Below are positions 23,101 through 34,409 of a stretch of 64,000 nucleotides of DNA, in pieces. This DNA is from Sipunculus nudus. Taxonomy: Eukaryota > Annelida > Sipuncula > Golfingiida > Sipunculidae. Each line of letters starts with the position of its first letter. The stretch's first letter is position 1. Below the pieces are notes generated by a model, which saw nothing but the letters and a program-made list of their open reading frames with translations, did not search any database and had not been told where the DNA came from. A program made the translations under genes and the position numbers. The DNA is taken from contig CM049310.1 of assembly GCA_026874595.1 (NCBI GenBank), forward strand, positions 44,237,058-44,301,057, read 5' to 3'.

Positions 23101-26100
23101 CTTTAATTATTCCTATGACTTTAAAGGGGTCAGGCAGGAGAAATGTTGGGAATTACTGTACGACTTATGACGAAACTTCATTGACATCAACGACATTTCT
23201 ATCTTTGGCCTTTCAACGATATCAGGGGTATTCAGGGCAAATTCTGCCGAGTGGACCCTTATAATAAATTCAGGATGGAACGTCTTCCAAATGACGTCAT
23301 GTTTTATGTTATGCTCTTCAATCAGGTGATAACCCTCCTCACACTCCGTGGAACGAGACCTTGGAAGGCCGGACGACAGAGAGCCGCTACGTCGCCGATA
23401 TCCTCAAACAGCACTTCGCCGGCATCCCGATCCATTCCGTCATCGGAAATCACGGTAACCTCATACGGCTTAGCATCATGAATATTCATAAAAGCGAATC
23501 CTTCCATAGGGTCAATACAACATTTTCTCATGCATGAGGACAATTGTAAGATATGATATACTTAATTAATCCCTTGCAGGAAATTACATTCCTTTCTACA
23601 TATAAGAGAAAGAGAAGACATATCGACTTTACCATTAATACCTAAACCAAATATCATTATAAATAAAATAAAAAAATGTTTAATCAAACAATTTTATATG
23701 ATATACAATATTTATAAAATGATCCATCACAGTAGACTATCACAGCTATATCTCTCGCGTCTCCCTACCCTCCGCAACAAACGATCAGCAACACACAAAT
23801 AAGACATACCACTGCATGTTCGATTCTGGAAGGAAATAATGCAATAGCATCGATGAATCTAACGAGAGAAATAAAAAAAAACTATTAGTAGAGACAAAAT
23901 AACACATTTATGAATATTTACCGAGACGAGCACTGATATTAAAATATCTATCCTGTTGATGTGTATGGTACGTTTTTATTTGATACTTATTCGAGAAACA
24001 CTCTCTCAGAAACAAGTTTTTCGCAATTATTATATTTTTTCTTTTGGTTTCTTCGTGATCTGGGACAACACTGTTAAGAAATATACCATTTAATTGTTAT
24101 GCTTTGAATGCGTGGTGCGTTTTTTTCCACTTCAAGAGAGTGAATGCGAAATACTATACTCAAAGAACAGAAATGGCCGAAGAGAGAAAATACCTATTAT
24201 TATTTGCCTTGACAGAAAATTTTCCGACGAACATCTTTAAGGTTACCATGGCAAATACGCAAACCATCCTTAACGAATTCATTACGTGGTACAGGACGGT
24301 ATCCAATCTGAGTCCAGAAAACGAGAACACGATCCGCGCCCACGCCAGCTACAGCACACTTCTCCGGCCAGGACTTCGTCTGCTTAACTACAACACCAAC
24401 TACGCGTAAGTTAACTACATCTGTCACTGTATTCCTGATTTATTGAAATGTCTTCTGTGAATTACTATTAGAGAACTTTGAAATTTCAAGGAAATTTGTT
24501 GCTTTAACTCAAATTTCCATGGCCCGTTTCCCACCACGAGCCCGCCTCTGTTTATATGTTTTAATGTCCTTTCTTAATCTATTTAGATTTAAAGTCACAG
24601 ATAATAATAATTTGGAACGAATAAATTCGTCGATGACCATCGCAGGATGTAATCCACTATTGGACCCAATGGGGGAATATATAAATTTCAGGTATCAGGT
24701 AATATTTGTTGTTGTTTCTGTTGTTGTTTTTGTTGTTGTTGTTGCTGCTGTTTTTATTTTACATCTGTGATCACTGAGCTAAAAGAACAAGGTAAAATTG
24801 TTTCAATTTGTCTACAAATAATTGTTAAATTATAAAAAAAATCACACCATGACCCTCCCACATCACACCTCATATGGACAACCTCCTGCAGACCCCTGTC
24901 CCCACCACACAAAACAATTCTTCTCGTGAAAATATTTATGCCAAGTAGGTCTAAACTGCTATTGAATTTCTGGTTATCATCGAGCCTCCACATCAGCGCC
25001 CTCTGCATGTAGACCATGTAGTTGTGGTTATTTGTTATGTACTTTGTTGTCTCATTGCCTTTGGAGAATAATTTCGACAATGTTTCCTGAGAGACAAATT
25101 TCTTTCTTTCAAGGTTTAAGAGACATAATTAAAGACAATATATCTCAATGGAACAGGTTAAACCTTGACTTTACCAGATATGACGTTTCCGTTACGGGTC
25201 ATTTTTCAAAACTTTTATTACAATAACTTAATTAGTTTTCTGATCATGTGACGTTCATACTTGAAACAATCAAGGGAGATTTATTCATATAAGTATTATT
25301 CTTCAACATCATGAATCTTGTAGGTGACGTACGAGATTCAATCGTATTAATATAATTTAAATCACCATTTCTCTTCGCAAATCTTCGTCAAATAGTCACT
25401 CACTGATCTCCAGGGAGCGGTCAGTCAGACAAAAAGAAGGAATCATGGGGATGTTCAAAATAATTTAATCTTTTCCCTGCACATCTTCGAAGCACATTCC
25501 ACACATCATCAAAGAACTATATCTAGCACGTACAACCTATACAATGGGATTGCTGATATAGACTTTGCTCCTCTTTTATGCTAGTCCCCTTTCAGCTGTT
25601 CATGTTTATTACTAATATATATGCTAAATATAATACCCGTAAATGAGTTGTGTCAGTTGGTCCTTCAGACTGGCACATTTCTGCCACGGGTCGTCTCAAC
25701 TACAAAACGAACCTCTTCCAGTAAGGCCTTGTCGAGACGGCCGGGATATATGTCTCACCTGTCAAACTTTTTAATCAAAATGTTTTACATTTCTAGCAAA
25801 CACCTTCTGTTTACATTTCACATGCGCATGCTTATTGCTTACAAATATTACTTATTCCGTTAAATCCTTACCATGAAAACACTTATATTTATGTAATTTC
25901 TCTTAAAACACTTCTTGTCCAACAAAATACAACGGACTACATTACCCTCTTCTATACCTACACCTACCGCTGGTGTATTTACCGCCCAGCTACCCTAACC
26001 AGCAGAGTCTTACTGGTTGAGACTATATAGAGGCTCCACAATGACGCAGGGCACAAGTCAACTTTTGACATAAAATGATACATGGATACGCAGTTGATCA

Positions 26101-29100
26101 TTTTTTAACTTAAGGTACACAAGCAACTGGCGACTCCTGCACGCCATCCAGGACCCCGAGTATACTAACCTGAAAAACTTTATGACACAGGAACTCACCA
26201 ACGCCAGAGCGGCTGGAGAAAAGGTGATTTATTTACTTAAAGTTGACAAATGCTACCTCTTAACAAAGGGAGTCTCTAATTACCATAATATCATTTATTT
26301 TTTTTTTTTTGCTGCCCCGGAAGTACTCTTCATCGGAAGTACTAATCTGAAGGATCAGAATTTTAAAAAAATGCACTAAACACGTAGGCGTATTCATGTG
26401 CCAGTCAAATTTTTTTTTGTAATACAGAGTAGCTCTTAGTAATATATGATTATAATATTTCAGTCACTTCAAGGGTTTTAAATATTTAGTATGTGCCCTT
26501 CCTGATATTTCAGAGATTATACATCAAAGCTTGTTGCTTAAATACTCGTGCTCGTTTAAAGCATTATGAGGTTTGATAAGTTACCGTAGGACTTTAAGCC
26601 ATTTACTTTAATGGGCAGGGTATGATAAATAGGTTGTCAAGATGATTAAGCACTGTTTATAATATGGATTTATGAATTTTCAAGAACAAAAAAATAAATG
26701 TTATCTATTCTCGTAAAGCAAATTCTCTTTCCTTGTACCCATCATTCTTCCACCCTAATTAATGGCATGAAGGGATCATTCTCATTAAACAAATATAATG
26801 AGTGATAAATGTTCACTAGGTGAAACTAGAACAGGGGCGAGTTGAAGAAAGGCCGGCTCATGTGTAGCAGATGCTATCCAAATTAGAGTAAAAAATATGG
26901 TTATTTCTTGCAAGATTGTTTTTTTTTCTCAAATAGTTTAAATATGGATAAGGATAAGAAATTATAAATCCTTAATTTATTTTAGAGGCAGCCTTTTCTG
27001 CCTCAACACCTTCCTGTCCTAACACACTTCTTGCCCTGCCCTGTCTTGGCTGTAAGGATATGAAGCACTCAGTGTATGAACCCAGGAAAACGACGCATCG
27101 GAAAACTTAAGCCATACCATCAACAAGTGTTTTGCATCCTTTCAAGTGTATTTAAGCACATATTTGTTCCTGAATCTACCGGCTGGTACCCGTCTGTGTA
27201 ATTTACCTGTTCCGTTTATCACTTTTGCCAGGTCATCATGGCCGCCCACCATCCTATTGGTGAATCGGGGACGATCATCGATTTCGGGGCGTTCCTGACT
27301 GATCTCTGCGTGGAATTCACCGATATCATCGTACTCCATATGTTTGGACACAAACACGATGATCAGTTTAAAGTGGTAAGCTTTATAGACACAGGTACAC
27401 AAGTAATAAGGGCAATATACACAGTTACATTGATAAGAGTTAGTAAAAGAAAAGAGACACATATAATAATGTAGTAATAATATAGTAGGACACGCACACG
27501 TATAATTATGTTTTTTTATGTATATTGAACCGCAAAGAAAGAAATCACATATACATTTTATTATTTTTGGTGGTTTTAATATGTTATAGGAACAATAATT
27601 TATCATTTGTGGTAAATAATGTCCTGGCTGGTTAACACTGCTCTGTAATGTGAATCTTGTCTGAATAAATTTATATATTAAATGTTAAATGTGCCAATGA
27701 AACAGTATTGCGCGTCTTGAGAAGTCATATTTGTTGCTCCATCATTTTCTCCACCCAGTATCACGAAGATGAATTGATGATACATTTCTGGCATTTAAAC
27801 TGATGTATACCCTGCTGTGCCTGCTCATGTGACAAATAATCATTTAGGAAAACACTCTGAACTATTTAAAACATGGCAACTCCTAAATGCTCATTCTGGT
27901 TCCTGTTGTGCTGTTAAAATAACAAGATGGCAAATCCTAAACCTATCACTTTGGTCCCTGTTTTTCTGCTACAATAACAAGTTGGCAACTCCTAAATTTC
28001 TCATTCTGGTTCCTATTTTGCTGTTAAAATTACAAAATGGTAACTCTGAAAATTCTCCTTTTTGGTTCTTTTTGTGTTGTTAAAATTACAAAATGACAAT
28101 ACCTTAATGCTCATTCTTGGTCCTGTTTCGTTGTTAAAATTACGAGATGGCAACTACTTAACTTCTCAATTTCGTTTTTGTTTTGCTGTTAAAATTACAA
28201 GATGGCAACTCCTAAACTTTTCCTTCTGGTTCCTGTTTTGCTGTTAAAATATTTCCAATTACCTCTTAAACCAGTTCTTTGACCAGTCTGATGGCCAGGC
28301 AAAGGGCACCCAGTTCGTCCTGACCCCCGGGACACCCCGTGGCTTCAAGAACCCGACCTACAGAATCTACTACCTTGATCCCAACAACTTCTCCCTGCTC
28401 GATTGGGACAACTACTTCCTAGACCTTGAAAACCCTGGAGGTACGTATCCCACAGAAAACAGTGACGTAAACATCCAAATATGATGACAACCTTCATCAA
28501 TCTGGCCTTGTGATATTTAAATATGTTATCGGGAAAAATGGCCTCAAGTGTTATCGTGAGATAGATATATAACTGGACTAAAACGGAATATCGGATAAAT
28601 ATGAACGTGAACTTGAGCGTTTGCATGAATACATTACACTCATTGTATGCAGCTTAATGTCATCATGAACGTATATATATTTTGTTCTCTATATGTTCCA
28701 GTTACTCATACTTAAAAAAATATCCCGCACTTTCTTCTTGGGTCAGTATTGGAATATAACAATTTTCTTATATCTACTTAAGTGTCTATATTCTTTTATG
28801 ATCGTAGTGTTTAGGTAGGTTGTTTTGAGCGCTATTGGATTGTGGACAATAAAATTTTCATTGGTTAATAGCCTCTCAACCAATTTATACTCCAGGCGAT
28901 ATAGTTTTACAGGTAGAAGTGCTACATTAAGTGTAAAAATAACAGTGCAGAAAAAGATCCTTGTACACATTACTCATTTGTATAGATTTCTGCTTTTGGA
29001 AATGATAAACACATGCATTCAATACCCGCGAACAATATACATAGGTAGAATGAAACTATCAATGAGCACTTTTAGAAACGTTTAGAAATTCAAGCACAGG

Positions 29101-31840
29101 AACTTACAAATAGCAAATATTTGAATAATGCTATCACCCTGACTTTACAAACATATAAATCGGCTGTAAAATTCTGGGCAAAAAATCACACATAATTTTA
29201 ACATTTAACAATCACCTCTGTTAATCTTATGGTAAGTTTTAATTTTTTTATTTGAAATACATTAAACCTCGAAATTACAACCACCATCAGGACCTAGATA
29301 TAATAGTCGCATTTTCGAGGTGGTCGTCTAAGCGAGGTCAAATTAAAAAGAGCTAAAAATAATTTACACGTGAAAAAGTGGTCGTATTTTGAGGTGGTTG
29401 CTTTACTGAGGTGGTCGGTAAGCGACGTTTTACTTTGTTAATAGTTTTAATTAAGATATTGTAATCAGGAGGGCATTTTTTTCTTAAAGATCCGATTAAC
29501 ATCCAGCATATGTACCGGTGTAAGGAGGAGTACGGAATGGCAGACATGACTCCAGGCGCCTTCGCCGACCTGCTGAACAGGTGAGATCACTACCGTTTTT
29601 ATTGTAAAAAAAAGATCGTAAGGAAAAAGGTCTGATAAAAACGTATGATCTCGTGCAGACAAACACTATATGACATATAGCACCGTGCCTTGGGATAATT
29701 TGATCAGGAAACGTTGACGGTTGCACTGCGGTCGTCTGGTAGCTTACTATCGTCTGCTACGGAGACGGGCCATCTGGTAACTCGATTTATTTGCGTGAGG
29801 GATCTCTCATTTTTGTTTTGTTTTTCATTGAAGATTGACTGGCAAGGCCACGATCATATTAATATTAATTTTTAATTGGAAACAGATCCAAACAGAAACC
29901 GATAATCCGCTGTGGTTAGTTAATTAGTCAGTAGCTTATCAGCCAATTAGAAAAAAATCTCATCTGGAAATTGGTCTACAGCTAATTAGTAAACTTGTCT
30001 GGAGCTGATCATTTAATTAGTCAGTAGTTAATGTTGTTTAAATTGGCCAATAGTTCCCCCACTAAATTTGCTCACCATCCACGACTTACCGTAATCCTCT
30101 TTAAAAAAAATATTAAATGTAACATGTCATTTTTACCTTAAATGAAAACTATTCTGCAGATTTAAAAGAGTTTTAAATTTGGTCATGTATGAGAGTATAT
30201 TGCAGAGTATTGCCAGATACTGAAATAAAATAACCCCCAATCCGCCCCCCCCCCCGGGAGGAATTTGCTAAATAAAATAAAGCAGCGATTTCTCTTCATT
30301 TATTTTAGGCCTACATGTGGGTGCAAGACTGGTTCCGCAGTCAGACGTGCTCACCTCTCACAACTCCTGTAACTCGATCTGTAGTGTGTGGGCCAATATA
30401 ATTTTTTTCTGCATTCACTGTTCTTTCGGTATTTATTTAATAATATCAGAAAACCCCACCATAGTCAAACCTCACACGAGGGCTAAGTGGGCTGCAATTT
30501 TATCTAAGAAATAAGAGCCGAATGAGAAGAAGAAAAAATAAAAAGAATATTGAAAAACAATACTCAGATTCATATTTACCACGTTTTTAAATCGTTTACG
30601 TGACTCCAAAAATTTGGTTGACTTGAGTTCCGTTTTTTCCCGCCCTCGTGTGATTCATATTTTCATGTTACATGCTGGTGTCAAATCGAAAGAAATCATG
30701 CACCGTTGCTTAATGGAGTTTTTTAAAGGATCGCAAGGCTAGTCTGTGTAGAAAACAAAACTTGTTTACGACAAATATTTTTCTTTTATATAAACGGTTT
30801 ACCATGTTATTTAGCGCTTTAATAGAGGATGCGACTATTACAGCCATTTGAAGGTACGCATCTACCGGAAATGAACCATTATCATATGCCTTTTTTATCC
30901 AATTGCCCAGCAGCGCCTGAAAGTATTATAGACTAAATTTTGCATTCAATATCCCATGGAGAATAAAATAATGAATCAAATCACGTTGTTGTCTGTAATA
31001 CATGGTGGAAGAAATGACCAGTTTCAAATTGTGTAAAATTTTATTATCAGTGTTTGAGATTCTAGACGTAATGTCAATGTAATCCGATACCGCTAACTGA
31101 ACTGAAAGCAACTTAAAATAGAATGTTCAATGAAAGAACGCAGCACTCTCGACGGTAAACGACACTTTTTTGTACAGTAAATGTGGGGCTTTGATGGTTC
31201 TTGGAGATAGTGTTCATATATCTCCATCTATTTTCATTCTTAATTTTTAATTAATGGACTAAAATTGTTCATCTGTAGCCAAGGCGTGTAATATTAAAAA
31301 AATATCGTTGGCAGTTTCTTTGAATATTACAAATAGAATATACAATAATATTGCAGATGATCGACCAAAACAGATTAAAATATGTTCTTCTGCTTGTGTG
31401 ACAGCTGCTTATACCTGATAATTTATATTTGTAATCGTCCATCTGGAAGAAATGAGCACCTAATTAAACAAGAAGGAAAATGAAATATATCAAATGCATT
31501 ATTAAAAAAAGCAAAAATCATTATGAAACCTCATCGTCCAGTTACAGTTTAAATAAGGGAATCTAGTCTTCATTTACATCATATGAATAATTATTGGACA
31601 GATATATAAAATAACATTAATCGTAAAATAATACCATGACGAAAGGAATGATTGATATTCTTAAGATTGCTGTGGACACCGGTAACAATCGCACTCTTTA
31701 GGAATAATGGACTACCTTGCGTTCTTAGAGTTATAAAACCTTAGTATCGACGAACATTCTTCTTTAAAACCCAGTCCTAGTTTCTTTGCAACCCTTATTA
31801 ATCATTATTTGAAAAACACACACACACACACACACACCCT

Positions 31841-31903
<63 letters not shown>

Positions 31904-33108
31904 TCTTTCATGAACGTCATCGTGTACGTATTTCCACATATAGCTATATCAGGCAAAAAAAAAACCAAAGGTATGGTTCTTTTACTAATATGATATTTAA
32001 AAAACAGATGTGGCATAATTACATATCATTTTTTTCCGGAAAATGTTTTAAATAAGAATCTTTATTCCACAAAAATACATAACTACATACCTTATGCCAC
32101 CCGTTAAAGACTGGGGGCTGCTAACACTTGTTCAAACAATTGCCCAGCCAATATCGCGTACGTATAAAGCTGTGGCTCCATGTATCCGTAAATCTCGTAC
32201 GTCTCGTACGCAAAAAAAAATCGCACGTTTAATGCAAATACGGACGGCATCGAAACGGATCGGTGAGCGATTCATTTGTTTTGCGAATTACAAAAATGCC
32301 TACATTTCCCAACAGTGCCTCGGAAATTAGATGAAACATATTGACCTTCTTCCTGGTGGTCGCCCTTGCAGTTCAAAGGAGGCACGCGTTAGGGTATCCG
32401 CAAGAAAAACGTACGTACTTATGGAAACAGTTTTTGCGGACTGCGCACTATGGAGCATACGTACGTCTTCTGCGGATACGATATTTACGGGTACTTGGAA
32501 ACACAGCTTAATGCTGTGTTTGCGTTACGTATGCGATACGAGGAAATCGCATACGTAACGCCGACGATGCGATGTTTGTACACGATATGACGCTGCGTTT
32601 CCATGGTTCCTGACGAAGAAGTTAGAACATGTTAAAAGTATATGAGCGTAACGAAGACAGATCGTAGAAGAGAAACTTGGGGTTTTCCTTACACATTGTT
32701 CAACGTTTACCCAGCCATCATGGCGTACATATAACGCTATGTCTGCGTTAAGCATGCGGAAGTGATCGCAGACATACCGTAAGCGTTGCTTTGTGTACGG
32801 TCGGTCTAACAGTGGAAGGAAGGATAAACGATGATTATATCTGTTTGCAGAATTATTTATATATAAATGGTACATTTATCAGCTCATAATATTATTATTA
32901 TTTTAAAGATCAGTGGTAACATATTTTTTTCAGGATGGAAACCAACAATACGCTGTTTGACCGATTCCTCTGGAACCGCAGTGGAAGAAGCGGCTATGAG
33001 GGGGTGTGTGACGACGCCTGCAAGCACCGTGGGTTCTGTGAGGCCCGAAACACCCGATGGGATCTGACCCGGCAGTGTATCCTTAACGTACCGATCCCCC
33101 TGGAATAA
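19251..33108 (+). CDS. SMPD1: Acid sphingomyelinase-like phosphodiesterase (SMPD1 type), 11 coding exons, complete
   Basis: Coding exons: 19251-19511, 20182-20337, 21226-21459, 22211-22376, 23326-23454, 24216-24405, 26115-26223, 27232-27375, 28275-28440, 29490-29580, 32934-33108. They join in phase into 606 codons plus a stop, close to the usual SMPD1 length. The family hydrolyses sphingomyelin to ceramide and phosphocholine in lysosomes or after secretion. Visible domains: signal peptide (about residues 1-20), saposin-B region (Cys 83, 86, 114, 129, 155, 161), then a calcineurin-like metallophosphoesterase. By alignment from memory the seven metal ligands are all present: Asp208 and His210 (TDVH), Asp274 (TGDN), Asn314 (GNHE), His421 (AAHHP), His455 and His457 (GHKH). 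His315 matches the proposed general acid. A Cys-containing tail follows. The saposin region and length favour SMPD1 over SMPDL3. Odd: tandem repeats sit beside several splice sites. Substrate is inferred from family. Confidence 0.93.
20076..20170. repeat. (TA)n microsatellite in intron 1, 11 bp from the exon 2 acceptor
   Basis: Almost pure TA run with one phase break near 20110. Only ACTCTTGTTAG separates it from exon 2, so there is very little polypyrimidine tract. Confidence 0.95.
20182..20337 (+). CDS. SMPD1: SMPD1-like exon 2 (saposin-B region)
   Basis: Reads LLADMVNDAV, then DFYIDVCREL and ICPGIV, in phase with exons 1 and 3. The first TTAG is the acceptor. The next AG, 7 bases on, would put a stop into the frame. 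Confidence 0.88.
21226..21459 (+). CDS. SMPD1: SMPD1-like exon 3 (end of saposin region, first metal motif)
   Basis: Starts VWGVF, contains two Cys (155, 161) and a proline-rich linker, and ends with LQFTDVHVDHQYFE, the DxH metal motif. Phase 0 at both ends. Confidence 0.92.
22211..22376 (+). CDS. SMPD1: SMPD1-like exon 4
   Basis: Encodes the Cys-rich CGLPTCCRSYWPGTGSAGHW stretch and ends YVLYTG in phase 1 with donor CAG|GTAAGG. A long T tract precedes the acceptor. The last 35 bases of the exon belong to the first unit of a 62-bp tandem repeat. Confidence 0.93.
22342..22713 (+). repeat. Six 62-bp tandem units spanning the exon 4 / intron 4 boundary
   Basis: Units start GAGGACACAG at 22342, 22404, 22466, 22528, 22590 and 22652 (period exactly 62). 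Each holds the exon end and donor (TGTATACAG|GTAAGG type). Units 1, 2, 3, 5 and 6 keep CAGGTAAG, while unit 4 has CAGTTAAG. The first in-frame stop is the TAA at 22502-22504 in unit 3. Confidence 0.95.
23326..23454 (+). CDS. SMPD1: SMPD1-like exon 5 (second and third metal motifs)
   Basis: Completes TGDNPPHTPWN at the start and ends with SVIGNH, split in the following Glu codon (phase 1). Confidence 0.93.
24216..24405 (+). CDS. SMPD1: SMPD1-like exon 6
   Basis: The acceptor TTGCCTTGACAG restores the NHE motif, followed by NFPTNIF. The exon then runs ENTIRAHASYSTLLRPGLRL to NTNYA, matching the TIR..G.Y....RPG.R...LN.NY segment of the family. Ends in phase 2. Confidence 0.92.
24707..24756. repeat. 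(GTT)n-rich microsatellite in intron 6
   Basis: Imperfect GTT triplet run. Confidence 0.9.
26115..26223 (+). CDS. SMPD1: SMPD1-like exon 7
   Basis: Reads YTSNWRLLHAIQDPEYTNL to AAGEK, matching the N.W.L....DP..QL..L...L..A...G.K block of the family. Starts in phase 2, ends in phase 0. Confidence 0.9.
27232..27375 (+). CDS. SMPD1: SMPD1-like exon 8 (last metal motifs)
   Basis: Contains VIMAAHHPIGESG (the family's H-I-P-P-G site) and MFGHKHDDQFKV (GHxH). Phase 0 at both ends. The longer open frame on the opposite strand (27142-27606) is a shadow. Confidence 0.93.
27873..28250 (+). repeat. Seven ~55-bp tandem units in intron 8
   Basis: Units begin ATGGCAACTCCTAA at 27873, 27927, 27982, 28037, 28093, 28147 and 28202, with CTGTTAAAATTACAA between them. 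They end about 25 bp before exon 9. Confidence 0.93.
28275..28440 (+). CDS. SMPD1: SMPD1-like exon 9
   Basis: FFDQSDG opens the exon, then GFKNPTYRIYYLD (family G.NP.YR.Y..D) and a Trp/Asp-rich stretch. Ends in phase 1. Confidence 0.92.
29259..29437. mobile_element. Pogo/Tc1-mariner-type MITE in intron 9
   Basis: Left end ATTAAACCTCGAAATTAC, right end GTCGGTAAGCGACGTTTTACT, with internal GAGGTGGTCG blocks in both orientations. Related to the element at 50387-50563. Confidence 0.5.
29490..29580 (+). CDS. SMPD1: SMPD1-like exon 10
   Basis: Reads DPINIQHMYRCKEEYGMADM to FADLLNR and ends AACAG|GTGAGA in phase 2. Confidence 0.9.
31815..31900. repeat. Compound (CA)n-(TA)n microsatellite
   Basis: Two CA runs broken by CCCTC, followed directly by a TA run. 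Confidence 0.95.
32480..32605. repeat. CpG-rich inverted repeat with a perfect 16-bp stem
   Basis: GCGTTACGTATGCGAT (32522-32537) and ATCGCATACGTAACGC (32546-32561) are exact reverse complements around an 8-base loop. Outside them TTGGAAACACAGC (left) pairs roughly with GCTGCGTTTCCATGG (right), so the hairpin extends with mismatches. Probably the core of a foldback or MITE element in intron 10. Confidence 0.8.
32934..33108 (+). CDS. SMPD1: SMPD1-like exon 11 (C-terminus)
   Basis: Reads METNNTLFDRFLWNRSG, then CDDACKHRGFCEARN and QCILNVPIPLE before TAA. Spaced cysteines fit the disulfide-bonded tail of the family. Confidence 0.93.
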
Positions 33109-33467
33109 AATGGATGTATATCACGCCATAACATGTTTTCTTTTACTTGACTACGTTTCTTATTTAAAGACATTGATGGACATGCCTATCACCTCACCAC
33201 AGACTTATGGTCATGTTTCTGATGTTCATGTACTGACTGACAAACATACTAAACGGTTTGGGCCGCCAGAGCGGAATCGAGACATGAAATTAGATGAAAA
33301 CAACAGCTCGTCGCAGCACAACCTGCAACGCAAGGAACAACCTGGAACCTCTGGTCATTTTATGGGGAAAAAGTGGCCTGACCCTCCAAAACTGCAACAG
33401 AATATGCAACAAATTGCAACAGATTTTATTTTTTTTACCATTCATCTGGTTAATATCCCTGAATAAA
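33104..33467 (+). terminator. Candidate poly(A) signals after the sphingomyelinase gene
   Basis: AATAAA at 33104-33109 overlaps the TAA stop, so alone it would leave almost no 3' UTR. A second AATAAA at 33462-33467 gives about 370 bases of UTR and is the likelier signal. Confidence 0.4.
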
Positions 33468-34408
33468 AAACACACCAAAAGTCTCCCAAAATATTATCAG
33501 TGGAACAGTCCTTAATTTACATAAATCCTAAATGGCCGCCAGGCCCTATTTCTGACTCATATTGACTACTCTTTAGCGTTATAACAATTCGTAATTGTTG
33601 AACCTAGAGACTTCTTATTTAATATCCTGGGAGATCTTGGGCAAGTCTCTTTTGAAACCAGAAATTAGGTCACGGTGACCTATATTCTCCGAGTGGTTGG
33701 GCAAAAAACATGATAATCAGCACCTTTGAAGCCAAACAAAGGTGTTGTGTTTTGTGTTAACCTTCTAATATGTGGCTGAACGACAGGTTTATTAAAAAGC
33801 AAAGGGGGCCCTTGCATGAACACATGCCTGCCTGTGAACATTTGCATTGAATGGAGAATTCAATCTACGAAGAATCCAATTTATATGTAAACATATTTCC
33901 CAGGGCAGTGAGAATTCCCGGGATTTCCTGGGAAATTTAGGAAGTACCAAGATTTACTGGAAATAATAGGATTATTAGTTTCGCCCAATTTTTTTAGTAT
34001 ATTTCATAGATTGTCTAAAAATTATTATAAGACCTATGCAGGTTACTCGGGCCTGTTTTCCGAACTTATCATTATCCAGTCTCATCCACACTATATATGT
34101 AGTAACAATGACAGAAGAAACCATGGTGCCTTAAAATCATGTTTTTGCCATTTAGCTGGCTGAATATAGGTCACAGTGACCTAATTCTGTGGATTTCTGG
34201 GATATTTGACCCGGACCTATTCGGATTTAAGTTAAACAAGGCCTACAGGCCTAATGCGAACCTGTGCAAATTTTGGGAGTATGAATGGAGGTTTATTTTT
34301 TAAATTTAATATTGATCCTCTAATGTCCAGCATGTCTACCTTAGTCATTATGATTTCAGCAAAATGGACGTTTCGGACATGCAAGTTTCGGACTAGGACA
34401 TTTTAAAA
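33468..34408. repeat. Interspersed repeat with GGTCA inverted-repeat motifs
   Basis: The segment TTTGCCATTTAGCTGGCTGAATATAGG and onwards to GACCCGGACCTATT (34144-34225) recurs at 37527-37605, so it is a dispersed repeat. AGGTCACGGTGACCT (33667-33681) and AGGTCACAGTGACCT (34168-34182) are full IR3 nuclear-receptor palindromes. The third copy has IR1 (37551-37563). No gene. Confidence 0.6.
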
Positions 34409-34409
34409 C

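Larger units (their letters stand above)
29581..32933 (+). other. Large intron 10 of the sphingomyelinase gene
   Basis: The largest intron (3.35 kb). It holds a C-run at 30246-30255, (CA)n/(TA)n microsatellites at 31815-31900, and CpG-rich inverted-repeat DNA at 32100-32830. The small open frames in it lack splice or family support. Confidence 0.8.

Noticed and set aside
23461-23600. Candidate exon after the CCCTTGCAG acceptor near 23579, giving a GNYIPFYI reading
   Set aside because: It hits a stop after nine codons with no donor. The exon at 24216 restores the GNHE motif and the correct phase instead.
27142-27606. 154-codon open frame on the - strand, among the longest in the window
   Set aside because: It is antisense to sphingomyelinase exon 8 and its introns. 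The + strand exon has clear family motifs.
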